From JAAZIN01 sp964464625 (GTDB lineage: Bacteria; Bacillota; Dethiobacteria; DTU022), in the NCBI GenBank assembly GCA_964464625.1, contig CAYXKD010000113.1, positions 1 through 5,414 on the forward strand: 5,414 nucleotides of DNA, in the 5' to 3' direction. How positions within the stretch are numbered: the stretch's first letter is position 1; every line of letters starts with the position of its first letter. Below the pieces are notes generated by a model. That model made no database searches and was not told the DNA's origin. It worked only from the letters and a program-made list of their open reading frames with translations. Below are positions 5,001-5,414 of the stretch, in pieces. The position numbers were made by a program, and so were the translations under genes.

Positions 5001-5414
5001 CGAAGAGGAGATGGTTCAGATCGACCCCTTCGTAGAGGTCCGAATATCCGGTGTTGTAATAGCCCTTGGCCCTGACATGATCAGCCGTGGCAGCAGGCAC
5101 ACCCTCGCCGTAGATGAGATCCTCGAGCTGGCCTACGGTGAGTTTTTCTTTTTTTATTGTTGTTCCGTCTTCACCCACCACGGTAATGTCCAGGGTTTCA
5201 CCCGCCAGCTCATCATAGGGGGGATAGCTGTGGGTGGTGTAGGGCAGGTCGTCGCCCACGATCACCCGCAGGGCATATTTTACCTGGTGGGAGCCGTTGG
5301 TGTGCTCGTAGTCTTTTTTCCCGAAGATGATCCGCAGCGGCCCGCCGCGGTTGCCCAGACCCGAATTGAAACCCGGATCGGTGGATTCTTTCACATAAGG
5401 GTAACCGTTGACGC
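2014..5414 (-). CDS. Large multidomain surface protein with tandem SUOX-like (Oxidored_molyb) domains and an LPxTG-like C-terminus; 5' end outside window
   Basis: The gene is partial. A GTG at 5394 could start 1126 residues, but the frame stays open to the window edge, and that valine lies inside the conserved NGYPxV motif (VNGYPYV here, NGYPLV later), so the true start is upstream. Numbering from that valine, the end of one domain covers up to about 65. Further domains cover about 66-254, 255-434, 435-594, 595-733 and 734-877. Each has a TxGxL-type opening strand, a G(V/I)xxxxLL helix and an NGxPL...GPLxLIxG closing block (NGYPLV 186, NEMPLV 364, KGYPLV 537, NGSPV 694, NGSPI 833). This pattern is typical of the sulfite-oxidase molybdopterin fold. 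Residues 878-1090 form a beta-rich module seen in clostridial surface proteins (IPAGTTVTGPADWDG, LLFPGQAGK, VVWTKHFTQFVTY). The C-terminus is LPRTWG, a hydrophobic stretch, then NRRKTI. There is no CxxCH haem motif. A binding or scaffold role outside the cell is inferred; enzyme activity is doubtful. Confidence 0.95.
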   Translation of the reverse strand, partial: VNGYPYVKESTDPGFNSGLGNRGGPLRIIFGKKDYEHTNGSHQVKYALRVIVGDDLPYTTHSYPPYDELAGETLDITVVGEDGTTIKKEKLTVGQLEDLIYGEGVPAATADHVRAKGYYNTGYSDLYEGVDLNHLLFEKIGLPGTMGTVTFTSADSDQVPLEVTLSDITRTDYFNGITGVRGLKPMLAFAKNGYPLVEARNDDGYVGSGIVNRYGPLMALFGQTDLDEPGQWLRTVSAITVEMTIDPYAHLQPPYDQYAGSELHISGDGVRKEHTVTVGELEFMQNYIFTAEYCLAKSETNKESAPFRGIDIYEFLRRVVGFTAGADKITFKASDGFEKTFDLGEISKCDYINEETGAGNLKVMLAFGKNEMPLVPDKNSEGYVAAAGNNGGPLYLIIGQTEAGDLNSGKLVKSVSEIIVDAVAGDSWKHDHGQYTQYLDLPVLRVTGSQVAAPRTFTLRQLQALDEHILRDIYMGDTEVEGIIVWNLIKDVVGLAEGVTTPSGIRVYSGPGYNQIQETGEIMNGVVNSLGLIKEIILGYAIKGYPLVPDASSPGYVGTNQYGPLRLIVEDNNSKWTKNVDCIVVGTGGYEEPLEGDVSTGPVVLAISGDGVPGGSIGLTLDELKALGETTGSYSYSSKGNVITDECTGVLLSDILAGLGVTNPAWEIELLTTDGYEHETYMVNLQKVIDDAYLVTYKVNGSPVDPNGVELLLFRNHDDGSTWFNKVKGFGGVAVSSTDLPVVFTAAGDGVPGGSIGLTLDELKALGETTGSYSYSSKGNVITDECTGVLLSDILAGLGVTNPAWEIELLTTDGYEHETYMVNLQKVIDDAYLVTYKVNGSPIDPEGVELLLFRNHDDGSTWFNKVKGFGGVQVTRFVQKIELPSPGTAENPAQVTVNVGDVTGFYLDLPATDADKYAITMNVPAGAATPTLKFNTVEAGGGRQAVLPALSLKCNLFIGGAWQLVEVNIPAGTTVTGPADWDGVLYFPEVTENPSISIDGTISAVIEIGLLEGELLFDQAVRLLFPGQAGKNVGFARDGGFVEITRVLVKDSQAYADAMLPAGGEGKIDTGKDLVVWTKHFTQFVTYTPKAASKPGDLPRTWGVYNGTLLFTIALMLTLAGAMAYLNRRKTI
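2017..2121 (-). other. C-terminal cell-wall-sorting-like signal (LPRTW-G, hydrophobic segment, basic tail)
   Basis: The last 35 residues of the large protein have the three parts of a sortase sorting signal. These are a pentapeptide-like LPRTW followed by Gly (residues 1092-1097), a hydrophobic stretch of about 23 residues (roughly 1098-1120) and a short basic tail NRRKTI. The preceding KPGD resembles the linker usually found before LPxTG. The fifth motif position is Trp (TGG) instead of the usual Gly, and the next residue is Gly. It could be a substrate of a sortase with unusual specificity, or a degenerate signal that now acts as a plain transmembrane anchor. No sortase gene is in the window. 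Confidence 0.75.
2801..3159 (-). repeat. Tandem intragenic repeat, second copy in translation order (domain 734-877)
   Basis: This is the partner of the segment at 3218-3576. The differing stretch is 2848-2890. Eight of the 11 changes are synonymous, and the other three alter only two residues (Val698 to Ile837 and Asn701 to Glu840). The rest is identical: 2801-2847 and 2891-3159. This looks like an older in-frame domain duplication partly homogenised by recombination. A collapsed or duplicated assembly is less likely, because the copies differ in a codon-aware way and their flanks differ. Confidence 0.95.
3218..3576 (-). repeat. Tandem intragenic repeat, first copy in translation order (domain 595-733)
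   Basis: This 359-nt segment recurs at 2801-3159 with a period of exactly 417 nt (139 codons), so the reading frame is kept. It encodes most of the fifth SUOX-like domain, from the PGGSIGLTLDELKAL region through the GSTWFNKVKGFGG block. Of 359 aligned positions I count 11 differences, all between 3265 and 3307. The 269 nt from 3308 to 3576 match the other copy without a mismatch. At both ends identity stops abruptly, although protein similarity continues. Confidence 0.95.

Noticed and set aside
2014..5414. Possible multihaem cytochrome or catalytic molybdoenzyme, suggested by the domain family.
   Set aside because: No CxxCH motif occurs in any of the three proteins, and all but one of the SUOX-like domains lack a Cys at the expected molybdenum position.

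Overview
The window carries one strand-coherent block of genes, all on the minus strand. They encode exported or surface proteins built from the same fold. The organism is probably a monoderm Firmicute of the Clostridia, possibly a Peptococcaceae such as a Desulfotomaculum or Pelotomaculum relative. This rests on the wall-sorting-like C-terminus of the largest protein, the canonical lipobox, the strong AGGAGG ribosome binding site and the style of the surface domains. It is an inference from sequence character, not a database match.

Layout in transcription order, right to left. (1) 5414-2014: the 3' part of a very large surface protein, whose true start lies beyond the right edge. It has at least six tandem domains that resemble the sulfite-oxidase/Oxidored_molyb (SUOX) fold. 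A beta-rich C-terminal module follows, then a terminal sorting-like signal reading LPRTW-G, a hydrophobic stretch and a basic tail. Two of its domains are almost exact copies, offset by 417 nt (139 codons). (2) 2013-1736: a 278-nt intergenic region with a strong GC-rich hairpin, probably the terminator of the first gene, and a possibly structured leader for the next. (3) 1735-701: a 344-residue protein with a signal peptide, one SUOX-like domain, a roughly 110-residue Pro/Ser/Thr-to-acidic stalk, one transmembrane helix and a basic tail. (4) 697-149: a 182-residue lipoprotein that is essentially one more SUOX-like domain behind a lipobox. It starts 3 nt after the previous stop codon, and its ribosome binding site lies inside the end of the preceding gene. 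(5) 148-1: no clear gene, only a short open frame running off the left edge and some inverted repeats.

Together the genes present one fold in three anchoring modes: apparent wall sorting, transmembrane stalk and lipid anchor. The two single-domain proteins contain no cysteine in the mature domain, so they cannot supply the cysteine that ligates molybdenum in true sulfite-oxidase enzymes. In the big protein only one domain has a cysteine near the expected place. The likely reading is a non-catalytic use of the SUOX fold as a surface binding or scaffold module. No ligand, partner or phenotype can be read from the sequence.
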